Source: Cyprinodon diabolis
Lineage: Eukaryota; Chordata; Actinopteri; Cyprinodontiformes; Cyprinodontidae
DNA: 64,000 nt
Direction: 5' to 3'
NCBI GenBank assembly: GCA_030533445.1
Contig: CM060076.1
Coordinates: forward strand, 22,926,603 to 22,990,602
Part shown: one piece after another, positions 33,486-45,874 of the stretch
How the letters are laid out: each line of letters opens with the position of its first letter
How positions within the stretch are numbered: the first letter of the stretch is position 1
The notes under the pieces: generated by a model
The model's input: the letters and a program-made list of their open reading frames with translations, nothing else
What the model was told of the DNA's origin: nothing
Databases searched by the model: none
Translations under genes and position numbers: made by a program

Positions 33486-35580
33486 GAGTTGAGGGGTTCT
33501 CTGTTGCATCTCTGCCCCATGGCTGATGTCTCTTTGCTGAGGAATGGCGGTCTCTACCTCAGTTGGTGGGCAGAGTAGTGAAGCTAGGATGAGATTTGGA
33601 GGTTGAACAGGTGCAAGAGGGAGGGGGTTTGGGAGCCCAGGTCTAAGTATTGGTCTGCCCCCAGTGCCTGGTGCCTGCTGGTTCAAGAAGGGGAACAGGA
33701 TGCCTATTGGGGCCTGTAGGTGAGCTGGCTCCCTCGGAGAACATAATTCATCTGTTCTTTCCTCCCCATCGCAGGATGGGGATTACAGGACTATCACAAC
33801 CACATAAGTACAACCTTGTGGAGTAGATTATCAGGGGGTCTTCATCTTCTGGTGGTGGCCTATTACCCAATATTAATACCTTTTTTGTTTTATTTAAGCA
33901 ACTTAGCCTGTATCATTCATCAACATTATATTGGCATTTACATGTAGAGCAATAATGTGGAGATGTCAGGGGCACTAACTTTGCCTTCAATGCTTTTGCC
34001 CATGTCAACACTACAGATCAGGACAAGGGGGCTGACATAAGGTCTTTTCAAACCACTGTCCTCTATGATTGAGCCGGAGGGTGGAAGCGGACCATGAGTC
34101 CTTGGGGATGATCTTTGCCAGACAGAGTTTTTTGGGTCTCCTGAGACTCTCTAGCCCTAGGTTTCCATCTCTTTGCTTCAGGATCTAGTTTGTCTGCCGA
34201 GATGGGGGTGCAAATTTGGAGGTGGGTTAAGGTGATTGAGAGTTTGCCTTCTTCCTTGAGGGGGTCAGCTGGATGGCATGGCATGTGAGATACAACCAGC
34301 TAGCCCAGATGCTTCTCAGCTTGTGGTATGGGTCTGCCTGTTTGCCTGTCTTCTGGTGATTTGGCATGGATGGAGCATTAAGGTGTGTTTGGTACCTGCA
34401 CTCAGGGGGCTAGCAGGCTGGTTTTGGCCTCAGGTGGCAGGCCCCTTAAGTTGACATTACTTGAAAACCATGGGTACGAGAGGTCCTTAAGGAGGTGGTG
34501 GCTTGGGATGGCCAGGGTTACCTGGGGGCAGGATGGGTCCTTCGGTGAGGTCGCTGCTGGCTCTGGTCTTTTGGAGGGGGCCAATGTGTGGTATATAGAA
34601 AGTGCTGTTAGGAGGCTATGGTTGGTGTTATGCGGGATGGTGTCCTCACAGGGGTGAGTTGGTTGGGTGTTTAGGCAGGTCAGTAGGGACATGTGCCCCA
34701 GAGAATCCTTGGTTTGGGTTCTTGTTCGTATGTGTGGGTTAGGTCATTAGGTCAATGATTGGTGGAGTTGTGTCTGGGGTGGGGTTCAGAACAAGCTCTG
34801 GGCTGCACTTGGGCTCTTCCCACTGGGATGCCACACCCTAGTCCCATTTTTTTTTTTTGTGGGATCAATGTCTACTCTTCAGTGTAATTTTGTTGAATGC
34901 CTGTATATGTCTATGAGGGTGCGGAGGTGGGATTGTATGAATGTGAGGATGTGTGTGAATATGTCTCTGTCTTCTTGTTAGGTTAAGGGGCTTGGCTCCT
35001 AGTTTTTGGCAACTACTAACCATTCTAGACCCTAAGCATTAATGGGGCCTGTTTCCCTTTCTTATGCTCCCCGTCGGTGAGGGGTACCTTTGTTCTCATG
35101 TGCATTGATGGTTCTCTATATGTCAGGTTGGATGCTGATCGAAGGCACTGGTTAGTTTTATTTGTGGTGGGACATGTGGATATATTACGAATACATTTAT
35201 TTCTGCTTAGGTATGGCAAGAGGAAGCGTGCACATACCGGTTGGCTTGCATACTAATATGTTCACACCAGTGAGCAAATATAAGGAAACTTAAATTACTA
35301 TAATATATAGTGAAAAGCATTGGTAATAAAACTTTTGTTTTGGTTATTATTGAGTGGTTAGACTGCTCTTCACTGTGTGTGGGTCGCTCACAGACAATAA
35401 CGGGAGGTGTACAGAGGGGGGAGGGAGTTCCTCGGAAGTCAGACTTGGTGTGCGAACCGGTTAAGGGGATATGTCACGAGTTCTGTTCTGTTGTTTAAGC
35501 TTCTCAAATGTTCATGTTTGTATGGGGTAAACTTTGTTTTTCATTTTTTCTTAATTTCTGGTCATTTGGTGGATCTTCCA
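33486..35580 (+). other. G/T-rich region, possible 5' UTR of the L1/Tx1-like element
   Basis: No exon or domain is supported on either strand. Its strong G/T bias on the + strand, ending where an endonuclease frame begins, would fit the long untranslated leader of an L1/Tx1-like LINE. That is inference from position only. Confidence 0.3.
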
Positions 35581-35976
35581 TGTTGCAAGCCTTGAATCTT
35601 AAAAAGGTTACATGGAACTGCAGGGGCCTACAATGTCTACAGAAGGTCAAACAAGTCGTTAATAAACTGCAAGATTTGAATTCCAAAATAGTATTTCTAC
35701 AGGAGACGCATCTTATGGAAGATGAGGGGCAGGTCAGGAGGTGGTGGCAAGGCAATGTATACACTTCAACATTTTCTTCTCGAGCAGGAGGAGTTATGAC
35801 TCTTATCCACAAATTCGTCCCATTTTTTGTAAACAATGTTATCGAGGATGGGAGGGGTACATATCTGAGCAGGGCTATTTACTATCGGAAAAAAATTAAC
35901 CTAGTTAATGTCTATGGTTCTAACACAAATATTTCTGGGTTCTTTCAAAACTTGTTTCTCTCGCTTTTATAAGAGG
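35581..35976 (+). pseudogene. Endonuclease domain fragment of an L1/Tx1-like LINE
   Basis: The frame from about 35581 reads as the start of an apurinic-type endonuclease: VTWNCRGL near the N terminus, LQETHL (with the catalytic Glu), and GGVMTLIHK. It ends at a stop at 35970-35972. A solo LTR then interrupts it; beyond the LTR (37019-37106) a GDIVSFTGNK-like stretch may be the next part of the domain. No reverse transcriptase follows, so the element is a remnant. In life the enzyme nicks target DNA for target-primed reverse transcription. Confidence 0.7.
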
Positions 35977-37018
35977 TGTCATGATGGGGTAAGGAAGCTA
36001 GCCCATATGCAGAACAACTCGGAGGCAGGGAAAAAGTTCAAAAGTTTATTTACAAAGATGTATATTAATGAGGACAGGTCTAAGGTTAGGGAGACTGGTC
36101 AGGAATAGGTTCACCGCTGATCTGGAGAGGAGCTGAGCTGCAGAGAGGGGGGAACCTTGTGGGTCCAGAGGCAGTTGACAGGCCAAGGGCTGAGGGCTAG
36201 CAGAGCTGAGTGCATGCAGGAGGAGAACTGAGAACTTGGCAGAGGCGGTCTGAGTGCCGGCAGGCAGGTTCCAGGTTGAGAACAGAGTGCAGGAAGGTGG
36301 AGAGCTGAGAGCTGGGCAGAAGCAGCCTGAGTGCTGGCGGGCAGGTTACAGGTTGGGAACACTGTGCAGGCAGAAGGAGAGCTGAGAGCTGGGCAGAGGC
36401 AGTCTGAGTGCAGGTAAGCTGATTCCTGATGAGCTCTCTCTCTCTCTCTAGAGAGCTGGGCTGAGACAGTCAGAGTGCAGGCTGGGAGACTCCAGGTTTT
36501 GCTCTCTCTCTTTCTCCTGAGAGCTGGGTTGAGACGGTCAGAGTGCTGGCAGGCAGACTCCAAGTTTGGTTCTCTCTCTCTCTCTCTTGAGAGCTGGGTT
36601 GAGACGGTCAAAGTGCAGGGCTTACGGAGTGCTTGCAGGCAGATCACAGACAGATTCTCTCTCCTAATTTTCCTCTGAGGGCGGGCAGGCAGATGCTGAC
36701 AGAGGAAGCCCTCCAGAGTTCAACAGAGAGCAGGCAGACAGATCACCGGCAGAGAAACTCTCCAGAGTTTCAGGTTAACAGGCAGGTTCAACTGTTAATG
36801 GCAAACACTCCCGGCGTTGGAGTGTTAGTCTCCTCCTCCTTAAGTAGGCCCAAGGCTGATGAGGAGATGAAAGACAGGTGTTGCAGGTGAGCACAAGCCC
36901 TCAGGAAGGGATCCTTGGCGCCCTCTGGTGGGCAGGCCTCTGGATCCCAACAGACAGCAGAAGCTCTCAGGAAGGGATCATCGGCGCCCTCTGGTGGGCA
37001 AACCTCCGGATCCCAACA
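35977..37018 (-). mobile_element. Solo LTR, minus strand, of a gypsy/sushi-type element
   Basis: On the minus strand it starts TGTTGGGATCC and ends ATCATGACA, the same ends as the gypsy LTRs at 21811 and 26892. The 5 bases on each side are AGAGG and GGAGG, a target duplication with one mismatch. It holds a minisatellite of GAGAGCTGGG...GTCAGAGTGC units (about 36180-36640), and a second duplication of a block with GGCGCCCTCTGGTGGGCA (36900-37018). It sits inside the endonuclease region of a LINE. Confidence 0.8.
36180..36640. repeat. Minisatellite inside the solo LTR
   Basis: About seven imperfect units containing GAGAGCTGGG(C/T)(A/T)GAG, AG(T/C)C(T/A)GAGTGC and GGCAGG, separated by CT-rich runs in the later units. 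Confidence 0.7.
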
Positions 37019-37106
37019 GGAGGGATTTAAAGCATTTAATAGAGGTGATATTGTTAGCTTTACAGGCAACAAGTCCAAGGAAGCCAAGTCTAGCTTAAAA
37101 GATTAG
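37019..37106 (+). pseudogene. Continuation of the interrupted LINE endonuclease
   Basis: It reads FNRGDIVSFTGNKSKEA, similar in pattern to the GDFN region of L1-type endonucleases. The insertion plus its target duplication is a multiple of three, so both parts lie in one frame. Short, hence only moderately sure. Confidence 0.4.
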
Positions 37107-38639
37107 GCAGCTTAAAAAACAATAACTTTGATTACATTAATTGAAACACAGGATAAAACTAATAGATCCAAGGGATATTAATAATGCTTTTAAAGATTAT
37201 TAAGTTCTGATTTACCTGAATCTGTTATCTGCCTTGTTATAAAGATGTGTATGTTCATGACCAATTTGTAATCTGCTTGAATAGCCACGTTTTTGAAAAG
37301 CTGTTTGTGTTTTTTCTTTTTTGATTTCCCTTTGATCCTTGTATTTTCTTATTTCTCCGAGTTGAGTAAAAATATTACTGTCATTTAATAACTACAGAGA
37401 GAACTTGTTCAAATAATTACATGTTTGTATTTCCAAAATGAAAAATCTCACTAAAATATGTATTGATTAGTGTTAAATTAGCTGCTACTGACTCTACTTT
37501 ATCCATTATTTCTCTCTTAAATGAAACTGCACAAGTTTTCTACTATTTGAAGTGTGTAGCTTTGAGAAAAAATCAGAGAAAATTATACATCTATATATGG
37601 TCTCGCTCGTGTCTTGGTCTCGACCTCTAAATGTCTTGGCCTTGTCTTGTTCTAATTTCCCCCCCTGGTCTAAGTAATGTTGTTGGTGTGGTCTTGACTA
37701 CAGCACTAATCATTGGTTTTGCTTTGCATACACTGTACATGTATTGACTGATGCCTGTATAATACTTGCCCCTCTTGTTGCTATAGTAGTATGTTTTTTT
37801 GTTTTTGTCTTACTGTTTTTGCTTTGTTCTCTAATTTCTTTCCTTCTCATTTCAAGCATAAGCAGAAGCAGACTTCTGGGAGCTACTGTATATTTTCTGT
37901 TTCTTATTTCTTCTTTTTTTGTCCTTTTTATTCTCCCTCTTTCTCTCCCCCTCTTTTCTCTCTCTGTTTATCTCTTTCTTCCCCCCCTTTTTGTCATCAC
38001 TGCTCACTTTCTCAGCATCCTTTCCATCTCTGTAACTGTTTTATATGATTTTATTCCCTAAACCATTTCTGATAATGTTTTATGTGTAATTACAAAGCAT
38101 ATGGCAGCAACCATTTTGCACTTGTGAAAGCAATTTGTTGGGCTATTACCTAGCTCTGAGACATTGATTCCCAGAGCTACATTGGCAAAACAGGACACAC
38201 AAAAATAAATAAATAAACAAAAAATAAAATAAAAGTACCAATAATATTACTTCTTTTTTTTTACTGTTGCTACTAAACAGATTTATCTGACTTAACACCT
38301 CGCTCACTAGTGCGCTTTTAAATGCTCTCTGGGCTGTGTTTTCCATGGTAACCATTAAATAACATTTTGCTTATTCAACTACACAATGACATTTTATTTT
38401 ATGTTTTGCTTTGCATTGACCACTTATGGTTGAATGTAAGCAGGCAGAGACCAGAACATAAGGTGAAGCGTAGGATACCAAATGAGGCACGGATGTGATC
38501 TTTAAAGGAACATGGAGGGAAAAAAATATTTTAGAAGATCCCGCAAAAATATTGCAAAAAGTTTTCCTATGTCAGCAAACCAGAAGTAAAATAGACACAC
38601 AAAAGTGGGTGTGCAAAGTGGGGCTATGGTATTGGGAGT
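37107..38639. other. No gene recognised; pyrimidine-rich tract and MITE-like segment
   Basis: 37590-37715 has repeated TGGTCTCG/TCTTGGTCTCGACC-type sequence as seen at the ends of some fish MITEs. 37780-38060 is a long pyrimidine-rich run that yields open frames rich in Phe, Leu and Ser without domains. Confidence 0.35.
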
Positions 38640-38668
38640 GGACGGCCAGGCTGTAAATAGTTGGAAAG

Positions 38669-39617
38669 ATGTCAGAGGGAAATGACGTGTCAGGAAGAGA
38701 TCTCACGGAAATGGATGAGGGCTGTGTTGCCGGAAAATTAAGGAATATGATATACTCCAAAAGTAAAACGCAAAAAAATCAAGACAGCATACAGAATCGT
38801 CTGTTTCTGAGGCTGAAGGAGAAAGTTGTGATGACAGAGTTTAAAATAGTTTTGAAAACGGTCAAAGAGGGCATGTCCTTTGGTAAGTGGAATCTGATCA
38901 AACTTACTAAGGAAATCAACTCACTGGTTGGAAAAGTGAAATATATTAAAGTGTTGAGAGATGGATCTTTATTGATCATTTGCATTGATGTTAAGCAAAA
39001 ATAAAGGGCACTGTATATAACAAAAGTCCTGGGTGAAAATGTGAGGGGGATAATGCTAGATAACAGAACATATTTCTCCAGATGTGCCAGCTGCTGACAT
39101 TAAATGTAATATATCAGGAGGGAAAGTAGTTGAAGTCAAACGGTTGAAAAGAAATAAAATTGGAAAAAGGAGTGATAGTTTTTCGATCATGCTAAAGTTT
39201 GAACAGAAATCTCTACCAGAAAAAGTGTCTGTGGGATATATGAGCAATGATGTTTGACCATTTATTCCTCTACCACTGAGTTTCTTCAGGTGTCAGAAAT
39301 TTGGTCATGTTGCAGCAGTATGCAAGGGGAAACAGAAGTGTGGGAGAAGTGCTGGGGATCATGAGTATGGCAAATGTGAGGAAGGAGCTTCCTTGAAATG
39401 TTGTAACTGTGGAGGTGAACATAGTTCAGCTTTCAGGGGATGTGTAGCTAGCAAAAGAGCTGTGGAAGTACAGAAACTTAAAACCCCTACTGGGATCACT
39501 GATGCAGAAGCAGCTAAAAAAGGTTTCCCTATTCAACCAATGATGCTTTCAAAGAAAGTGACAGTAGCAGAAGAAGGAAGTTCTAATTGTCTGGAATGCA
39601 ACAAGATTAAAGATTAG
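38669..39617 (+). pseudogene. ORF1 (gag-like) of the I-clade LINE
   Basis: The first frame (38669-39001) has the TVKEGMSFGKWNLIKLTKEIN and KVLRDGSLLI type stretches of the ORF1 N-terminal region. After stops, the C-terminal part (about 39285-39617) carries CCHC knuckles: CQKFGHVAAVC and CCNCGGEHSS. In the family, ORF1 protein binds the element RNA. At least three interruptions make it inactive. It precedes the endonuclease in the expected order. Confidence 0.75.
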
Positions 39618-39885
39618 ACTCTACTCATGAAGAAACAGGATTTTCTTTTATTCACGGTGTAGGTTATAAATTGTACTGCTCAAACACAAAGGAAAATGGA
39701 AAAAAAATCAAACAATTGTTAAGGCAGCCCAAAATTATCTTGATTTTAAGAAAGCTAGTTGGGAATCAATTTAGGAAATATTGAATGACACACAATCTTC
39801 TTAACTTCAATCATGCAGTTGTGGCCCTTCTTTATGTTAGTTATATTCTAGTGGAAACCACGAACTCTCACTAGTAATGGTCTAC

Positions 39886-40385
39886 AGCAGACGTCTTCCA
39901 CAGGGGGTCCACGATCCCTAGAGGGTCCACGGAGGTACTGCATGGGGGTCAAGAAAGTTTTGCTCGGTTAGCCTTTTTTTTATATTCCCACCTGCAATTA
40001 TTTCCACTAATTGAAATGTCTTTAAATACACATTAACATAAATTCAACACACTGTAGTAAACAGAGGCTGTAGTAAACAGATAAATTGAGGCAGAAGATG
40101 TCTTTCAGTCATCAATGCACACATTTAGCAACACGCAGGGGACTCTTTCAAGCTGGGCACCGTTTTATTCACAACACCTGTCCCATCAACCAGGAATTCG
40201 AATCCGATTAAGAAATACTTTAATAATCCCAGGGCGAAATTACTCTAGTTATGTGACACCATCTGAAATAGAGTGACTATAGGACCAGTTTGATATAACA
40301 CAATTTCATAATATATATTTATAATGGCTCCATCTCGCCATCAGTTTGGGGGTCCTTGGCCTGGAAAACGTTGAAAACCCTGGTG
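39886..40385. mobile_element. Non-autonomous DNA element inserted in the LINE, probably hAT
   Basis: The left end (CAGCAGACGTCTTCCACAGG) and the reverse complement of the right end (CAGGGTTTTCAACGTTTTCC) look like diverged inverted ends. It splits ORF1 from the endonuclease of the LINE. No clean 8-bp duplication could be read. A short TACTTTAATAATCCCAG repeat piece lies inside (40223-40245). Confidence 0.45.
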
Positions 40386-40429
40386 TAGAGTTTAAGAAAT
40401 ACATTCCAGATTTGATAATCAAGCCTCAT

Positions 40430-40985
40430 TTGATTTGCATTCAAGAAACATGGCTTAAGCCCCAATTCGAATTTGTAATTCCTGGATACACGAGGCAACA
40501 ATTAGAAAAAATTTAAAGGAAACAAAAGGTGGGGGGTGGCAACTTTTGTGCAAAATTGTATAATATATAAAGTAGAATCAATATGGCAGAATCATGACTC
40601 AGTAGTTGTTAAGATCTGGATAGGAAATGATCAGATTTCAGTGGTTTATCTATATAATCGTAGCAAGATAAGCATTCAAGATCTCAGTGAAGTAAATAAG
40701 CAGTATGAACAAAAGACTGTACGGGGGTGATTTTAATTCACATGATATTTTATGGGGGAGTCTTAATAAAGATGCAAGTGGGCGGCCATTGAGGAGTTTC
40801 TTGAATTACATTCACTGGTTTGTATTAATGATGGAAGTCCTACTAGGTATGACTATAACAGGAATTAAGAAAGTGTTTTAGATTAAACATGTCAAATAGA
40901 CTAGCTGGAATTACATCTTGGGAGGTGATAAGGGATTTTCCAATGGGTAGTGATCATTTTCCTATTATAATAAGTGGGGTTAATT
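40430..40985 (+). pseudogene. Endonuclease remnants of the I-clade LINE
   Basis: Pieces in changing frames: LICIQETWL (with the catalytic Glu), a VVYLYNRSKISI part, NSHDILWG, and GSDHFPI at the end of the domain. This order is that of the AP-type endonuclease. Stops and shifts between the pieces show decay. Confidence 0.65.
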
Positions 40986-41450
40986 CAATTCAATTCAATT
41001 CAGTTTATTTATATAGCACCAAATTCACAACACATGTCATCTCAAGGCACTTTACAGTTCAACCAGATCATACAGTCAAATTGATACAAAGTTTTCTATC
41101 TAAGGAAAACCAGTTGATTGCATTGACTCATTGACTCAAATACAATCCCTCACACTAAGCATGCTTGTAGCGACAGTGGAGAGGAAAAACTCCCTTTTAA
41201 CAGGAAGAAACCTCCAGCAGAACCAGGCTCAGTGTGAGCGGCCATCTGCCAAGGCCGACTGGGGTTCAAGGAGACGGAAGCAGAGACACAAAAAGCAGCT
41301 GCAAAAGGCGGCCCCGTCCAGGAAACACACAGCCAGGCAGACGAGCTCCAAGGCAGCTCCCATGCCAGAGGATGAAGAGAGCACATCCACCCAGCCACGG
41401 CCAGAGAAACAGGACCACACTGGAAGACAGGCCGATCTAATTGGGAATTA
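40984..41450 (-). repeat. L2-like LINE/SINE tail family (copy 3), inserted in the I-clade LINE
   Basis: It starts with TTCAATTCAATTCAATTC, the reverse complement of the (GAATT)n tail, and matches the repeats at 4411-4890 and 49350-49673 over most of its length. It separates the endonuclease from the reverse transcriptase of the LINE. Confidence 0.75.
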
Positions 41451-43730
41451 ATTCAATATTTACTTAATAATCAGTGTGATAAATTAGATGAAAACTTGTT
41501 TTCTGATGTGAAGTAATGTAACTAAGATTGTATCTGTTCTTGTTAATGCAGCTAAAACTGCAATTTCTAAAACAGGAGGGAGAGAAAATAAAAAGTATAT
41601 TACATGGTGGAACAATGTAGTGTTGCTATAAGTGGAAGAAATAAAGCTTTTAAACTGGTGAAGAGACGCCATACCTTTGAGGCACTAATTAAATATAAAA
41701 AAAGCACAAACTATAGTTAGGAAAACTGTTAGAGCAGCTAAGAAGCCATGTTTGACGCAGTATTGTAACTCTATTGGAAGAGAAACCAAGTTATCTGAGG
41801 TATAGAGAGTCATTAGGAAAATGAATGGTGTTAAGAAGAAGTTTTCCTTACCTGTTCTAGAATTTAACGGGAAGATACAGTAGCTGTTAGTAATAAAGAA
41901 AAAGTAGCGCTATTAGCGGAAACGTTAATTAATTACTATGCCTGGAGTCAGAAGTAAGGACAGCTCAAACAAATAAAGAAATAGTGATAGCTGTATGCTT
42001 TGACATAGTAAAGGCATATGATATGTTATGGGAAGAGGGATTATTGATTAGATTAGAAAAACTTGGCATAAGTGGTAAGATTTATAAATGGGTTTTAGAT
42101 TTTCTGTTTGGTAGAGAAATAGAACGGTTGGGACCGCTTTCTCCAATAGATATATAGTCGAAAATGGTACCACACAATGCAGTGTGTGTAGCGCAATTCT
42201 TTTCAATATTATGATAAATTACATTTTTGTTAGATAGATGGTGGTATAGGGAAATCTTTATTTGCAGATCATGGGGCTCTGTGGCTGTGGGGTATCTTCT
42301 ATATTTGCAGAAAAAGATGTAGCATGTTATTCTGAAGGTGAAAGGTTGTGCAAATAAATGGGGATTTAAAATGTCAGTTTGTAAAGACCTATGTTATTTG
42401 TTTTTATAGAAGGCCGAAAGGAAGTTTATTTAGAACTTCATAATCAGAAGCTTGAACAAGTTAAAAAAGTTAGGTTTTTAGGTATCATCTTTGATGAAAA
42501 TTGTACTTGGAAAAAGCAAATGGAATTAGTTCAAAATAAACATAAAAAAAGTGAATAATTTGTTGAGGTGTCTTTCTGGACAGGAATGGGGAGCTTCAAG
42601 AAATGCGCTTTTGGAAGTTTATCAGGCTCTCATTAGATCTTTCTTGGATTATGGGTGCATAGCATATATGGCAGCTGCTGACAGTCATTTGAAAACACTT
42701 GATAGTGAACAAACACAAGGGTTAAGAATATGTTGTGGAGCTTTAAATCAATCTCCTTTGGCTGCTTTACAAGTTGAAATTGGTGAGCTTCCTTTAAGAT
42801 TAAGAATATTGAAGCTAATGTATATGTATTGGGTAAATCTAAAGGGCCATGATTACGATCATCCACCTAAGGCTGTGCTGCAGGACTGTTGGGAACACCA
42901 TATATCTGAATAGTTTTGGATGAATTTGGTATATGAAAGCTCAAAGTTTCGGTTTAGCTTTACGGTTCCAAAGTCAACAATTGCACCATGGTTATTTATC
43001 ACACCAGAAATTGTGAGGAAATCTATTAAAAAGGGATAGACTCCAGAATGGGTTATAGTTAATGATTATTTTGGAAGATTTAAATGAAAAATGGTTACTG
43101 GATGATAATGTTAGGGAAGGAAATAGTTATATTATTTATCAGATAGTCAAGCTTCATTATTAAGTATGAAATCAGGCAAGTCTTGTAGATTGGATTCATT
43201 ATTAGATATATATCACCTATTAGTTCAGCTTCATAATAAGAAATGTTTTGTTTGATTTGTCTGGATTCCTGCTCATGTAGGCATATAAGGAAATGAAGAA
43301 ATAGATATATTAGCTAAACAGGCCTTAAAATCAGATATTATTAACTTAGGTATTCCTTTAAGTAAAAGTGAGGGTAAATCTATAATTCAGCGTAAAATCT
43401 TTAAGGTATAACGGGATAATCATTGCACTGGTAGAGATCTATATAAAATTCAAACAACTGTGGGAGGGTAATAGTTATATTAAAGAAAGGTGTAATGAAG
43501 AGGTAGTCATATTTTGAATTAGAATTAGTCATACTATACTTAATAGTTCTCTTTTCAGAATAGGGAAACATGACACGGAATGGTAATAACTGTAATCAGA
43601 TGGAAACAGTGGAACATGTATTATTAGAATATAATAAGTATTCAAAGGAACGGGAGGACTTAAAATCAACACTACATAGAGAGAAAACAGGAATTTCTAT
43701 GATAAATCTTTAAGGATGTAAATCAAATTC
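41451..43730 (+). pseudogene. Reverse transcriptase, RNase H and C-terminal part of the I-clade LINE
   Basis: Pieces read AVCFDIVKAYDMLWEEGLL (reverse transcriptase motif with Asp), FLGIIFDENCTWKKQ, and the open frame 42551-42913 (LIRSFLDYGCIAY, the thumb region). An RNase H-like part follows (WIPAHVGI and GNEEIDILAKQAL near 43262-43325), then a C-terminal ETVEHVLLEYNKYSKER stretch. The YxDD motif was not found intact. Many breaks, so it is inactive. Confidence 0.7.
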
Positions 43731-44021
43731 TGTTAGAAATCAATTAATTAGTTTAAAAAAAAACACTGGATTATTTAATTGCATTTAAAGTAAAAGTGTG
43801 TGTATGCATGTGCATATACACACATACTAATTTATATGTGAGTGCGTATGGATATAGATTGATAGATAGATAATATGCAGATTCGTGCATACCACTGAGG
43901 TATGTATTAATAACTCCCCTCTCACATCATGGAGGACCACACTCCAGTCTTTTAGGTGGCGGTATATGCACCTTAAGTTGTTTGCCATCCGCCAATAAAA
44001 AAACAAAAGAAGAAGAAGATT

Positions 44022-44800
44022 TTTTTTACTTTTACACTTTATTTACACAATAAAAAAAAATAAACAATTGACGTAAAACAAGTGTCAGTTAAAAATCACT
44101 ATTAATGTAATAATAAGTGTCAGCTAAAAAATAATTAAATGAGGAGTTTTTTTTAAATTGTAGTTGTCCTTCATCTGACATAGGAAATAACATTTTGTTA
44201 AAACCCCACAGCTGAATAAAATCCTCCATGTTCTGTGTGGCTCTGTGGACGTGAAACTCCAGCCTTATTCTGGCTTCAACATTGCACCTCGACAGAGCTA
44301 CGGCATCAAGGTGAGGGCCTTCCTGGCGTCTGTCTCTGCGGGACAGGTAAATGACCATCTTTGATTAACTGCTTAAAAATTTTTAAAGTTGGGCCTTTGG
44401 CTTATTTTTTCTATTCTGGCAAACGTCTCAGATAAAAAGAGCGTTTATAAAAACCATCTCAAAAAAACTTAAAAAAACGAATTAAAAGGATAAAAATTGT
44501 CCTTAGTCTTGTGCATTCCATAAAAACAAGGAAGACATTGTCAGACAAACAGCAGAAAGGACACTTGTTTAAAACACAGCGATTAATAGTCGATAAAAAC
44601 GAGTTTGTGGCGATGGCACTGTTTCAAATCCTCCATTGGAGATCACCAGTTCGTTTTTTTAAATTGGAGGCTTATATAAAGTCCTCCACTGTGGTGCTTT
44701 TTTCAGAAGTTTTTCTGTCCAGATGCAGACTGGCTCTGACCGGTAGCCTAATAACAATAATAACATGATATGATGAAACTTGAGTAGAGGATAAATCTGG
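44022..44800 (-). pseudogene. C-terminal end of an L1/Tx1-like LINE ORF2
   Basis: On the minus strand: KAPQWRTLYKPPI, then a LQWRIHC-like stretch and a CFYGMHKTKD region, then LSRRDRRQEGP and IQLWGFNKMLFPM. This order fits the end of Tx1/L1-type ORF2 proteins. The frame changes at least twice. The 3' end meets the (GAA)n tail of the I-clade LINE at about 44021, so the two retroposons lie tail to tail. Confidence 0.65.
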
Positions 44801-45870
44801 TTGCTATAGTAACTTTGGCTTGTCCTACATACTGTAGAGTGTAAATTTTGGTTAATTTTCATATCAGAAAACTTTTATTGTCATGGCCAGCTGGTTAACG
44901 TTCCTTGTCAGTGATTTATCATTGTATAAAGTTAGTGAAATGAATAGAGCCAACACGTTTTGAGGCACGGGTGGTTTAAAGAGCAAGGCGTGTCCTGGTG
45001 AGCTTTGCTTAAAGTGTAATTTAGCAAAGTAAGTCTTGCGAGCAGTCGGAAACCTTTCCAATATGCATTTGCTGGCTATTTTATTAAGCATCAGAGTAAA
45101 ACTATAAAATAAATAAATTACAACTGGATAAAGATCTTTGACAGTGCACTCTTTTTTGTTTTATTAGCATGAATACCTTATTGAAACATACATTAATTAA
45201 TGTAGAAGACATTTCAAATTAATTTGAAGAACTTATATATAAGTCAGCACATTAAATATTTATATTAAACTACTAATCCTAAAAATAAATGTTGATTAAA
45301 TGCATTAATTTTAAAATAGGTAAATGGGTTATGTATGCAAATTCATAGATTACTCTAAACCTATCTAGTAGATACTTTGTTATAGGTGGAGTTTTAGTTA
45401 TAAAGCTCAACCAGCACAGGGTCAGTTTTTGGCTTTGTTCAGGTTGACGTAACCTGGACACAAAGTTTTTTTTTGGCCTATGAAACAGAAAACGTAAACC
45501 ACAGGAGAAGTTTTTAGTTTTTCAATGTTGAATCAAGGAATCCTCACCTTCCTAATTAAATGGTGCATTAATTGCCGTGATTAATGGAAATATTTAATTC
45601 ACAAAAGTGGACTTGCACCAGAACGAATGCGAAGACAGTATAATTTAGTATGCCGCTAATATAATTAAAACTTTTTCAAGAACAATCGGTGACTACACTG
45701 AATAAGTTGGAATACAGTGGAATACATAAATGGTATGTAATATGTGCTAAACTAGATTTCTGATTGTCTTGATGCATCTCAATACTCCAGGTAGAAAAAT
45801 AAACAAAAGATATTTTTTAGATTTCAGATTCATTGGAACTGACACTATTATTTCTCTCTCTATCCTGTTT
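44801..45870. other. Intergenic DNA, nothing recognised
   Basis: AT-rich. No supported feature. Confidence 0.4.
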
Positions 45871-45874
45871 GCAG

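Larger units (their letters stand above)
38640..44021 (+). mobile_element. Decayed I-clade LINE (Nimb-like), near full length, GAA tail
   Basis: In order on the + strand: ORF1 with zinc knuckles (38669-39617), endonuclease pieces (from about 40430), reverse transcriptase pieces (41960-42910), an RNase H stretch (WIPAHVGI near 43262), a C-terminal region, and an end with GGTGGCGGTATATGCACC and (GAA)4 at about 44009-44020. RNase H after reverse transcriptase marks the I clade. Two later insertions lie inside (39886-40385 and 40984-41450). Many stops and frameshifts are present. Confidence 0.8.

Noticed and set aside
37744..38061. Hydrophobic 105-codon frame resembling a membrane protein
   Set aside because: It comes from a pyrimidine-rich tract; Phe/Leu/Ser content follows from base composition, with no splice or start evidence.
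44200..44350. Apparent + strand exon with splice-like borders
   Set aside because: The minus strand gives a much better explanation as the C-terminal end of an L1/Tx1-like LINE protein.
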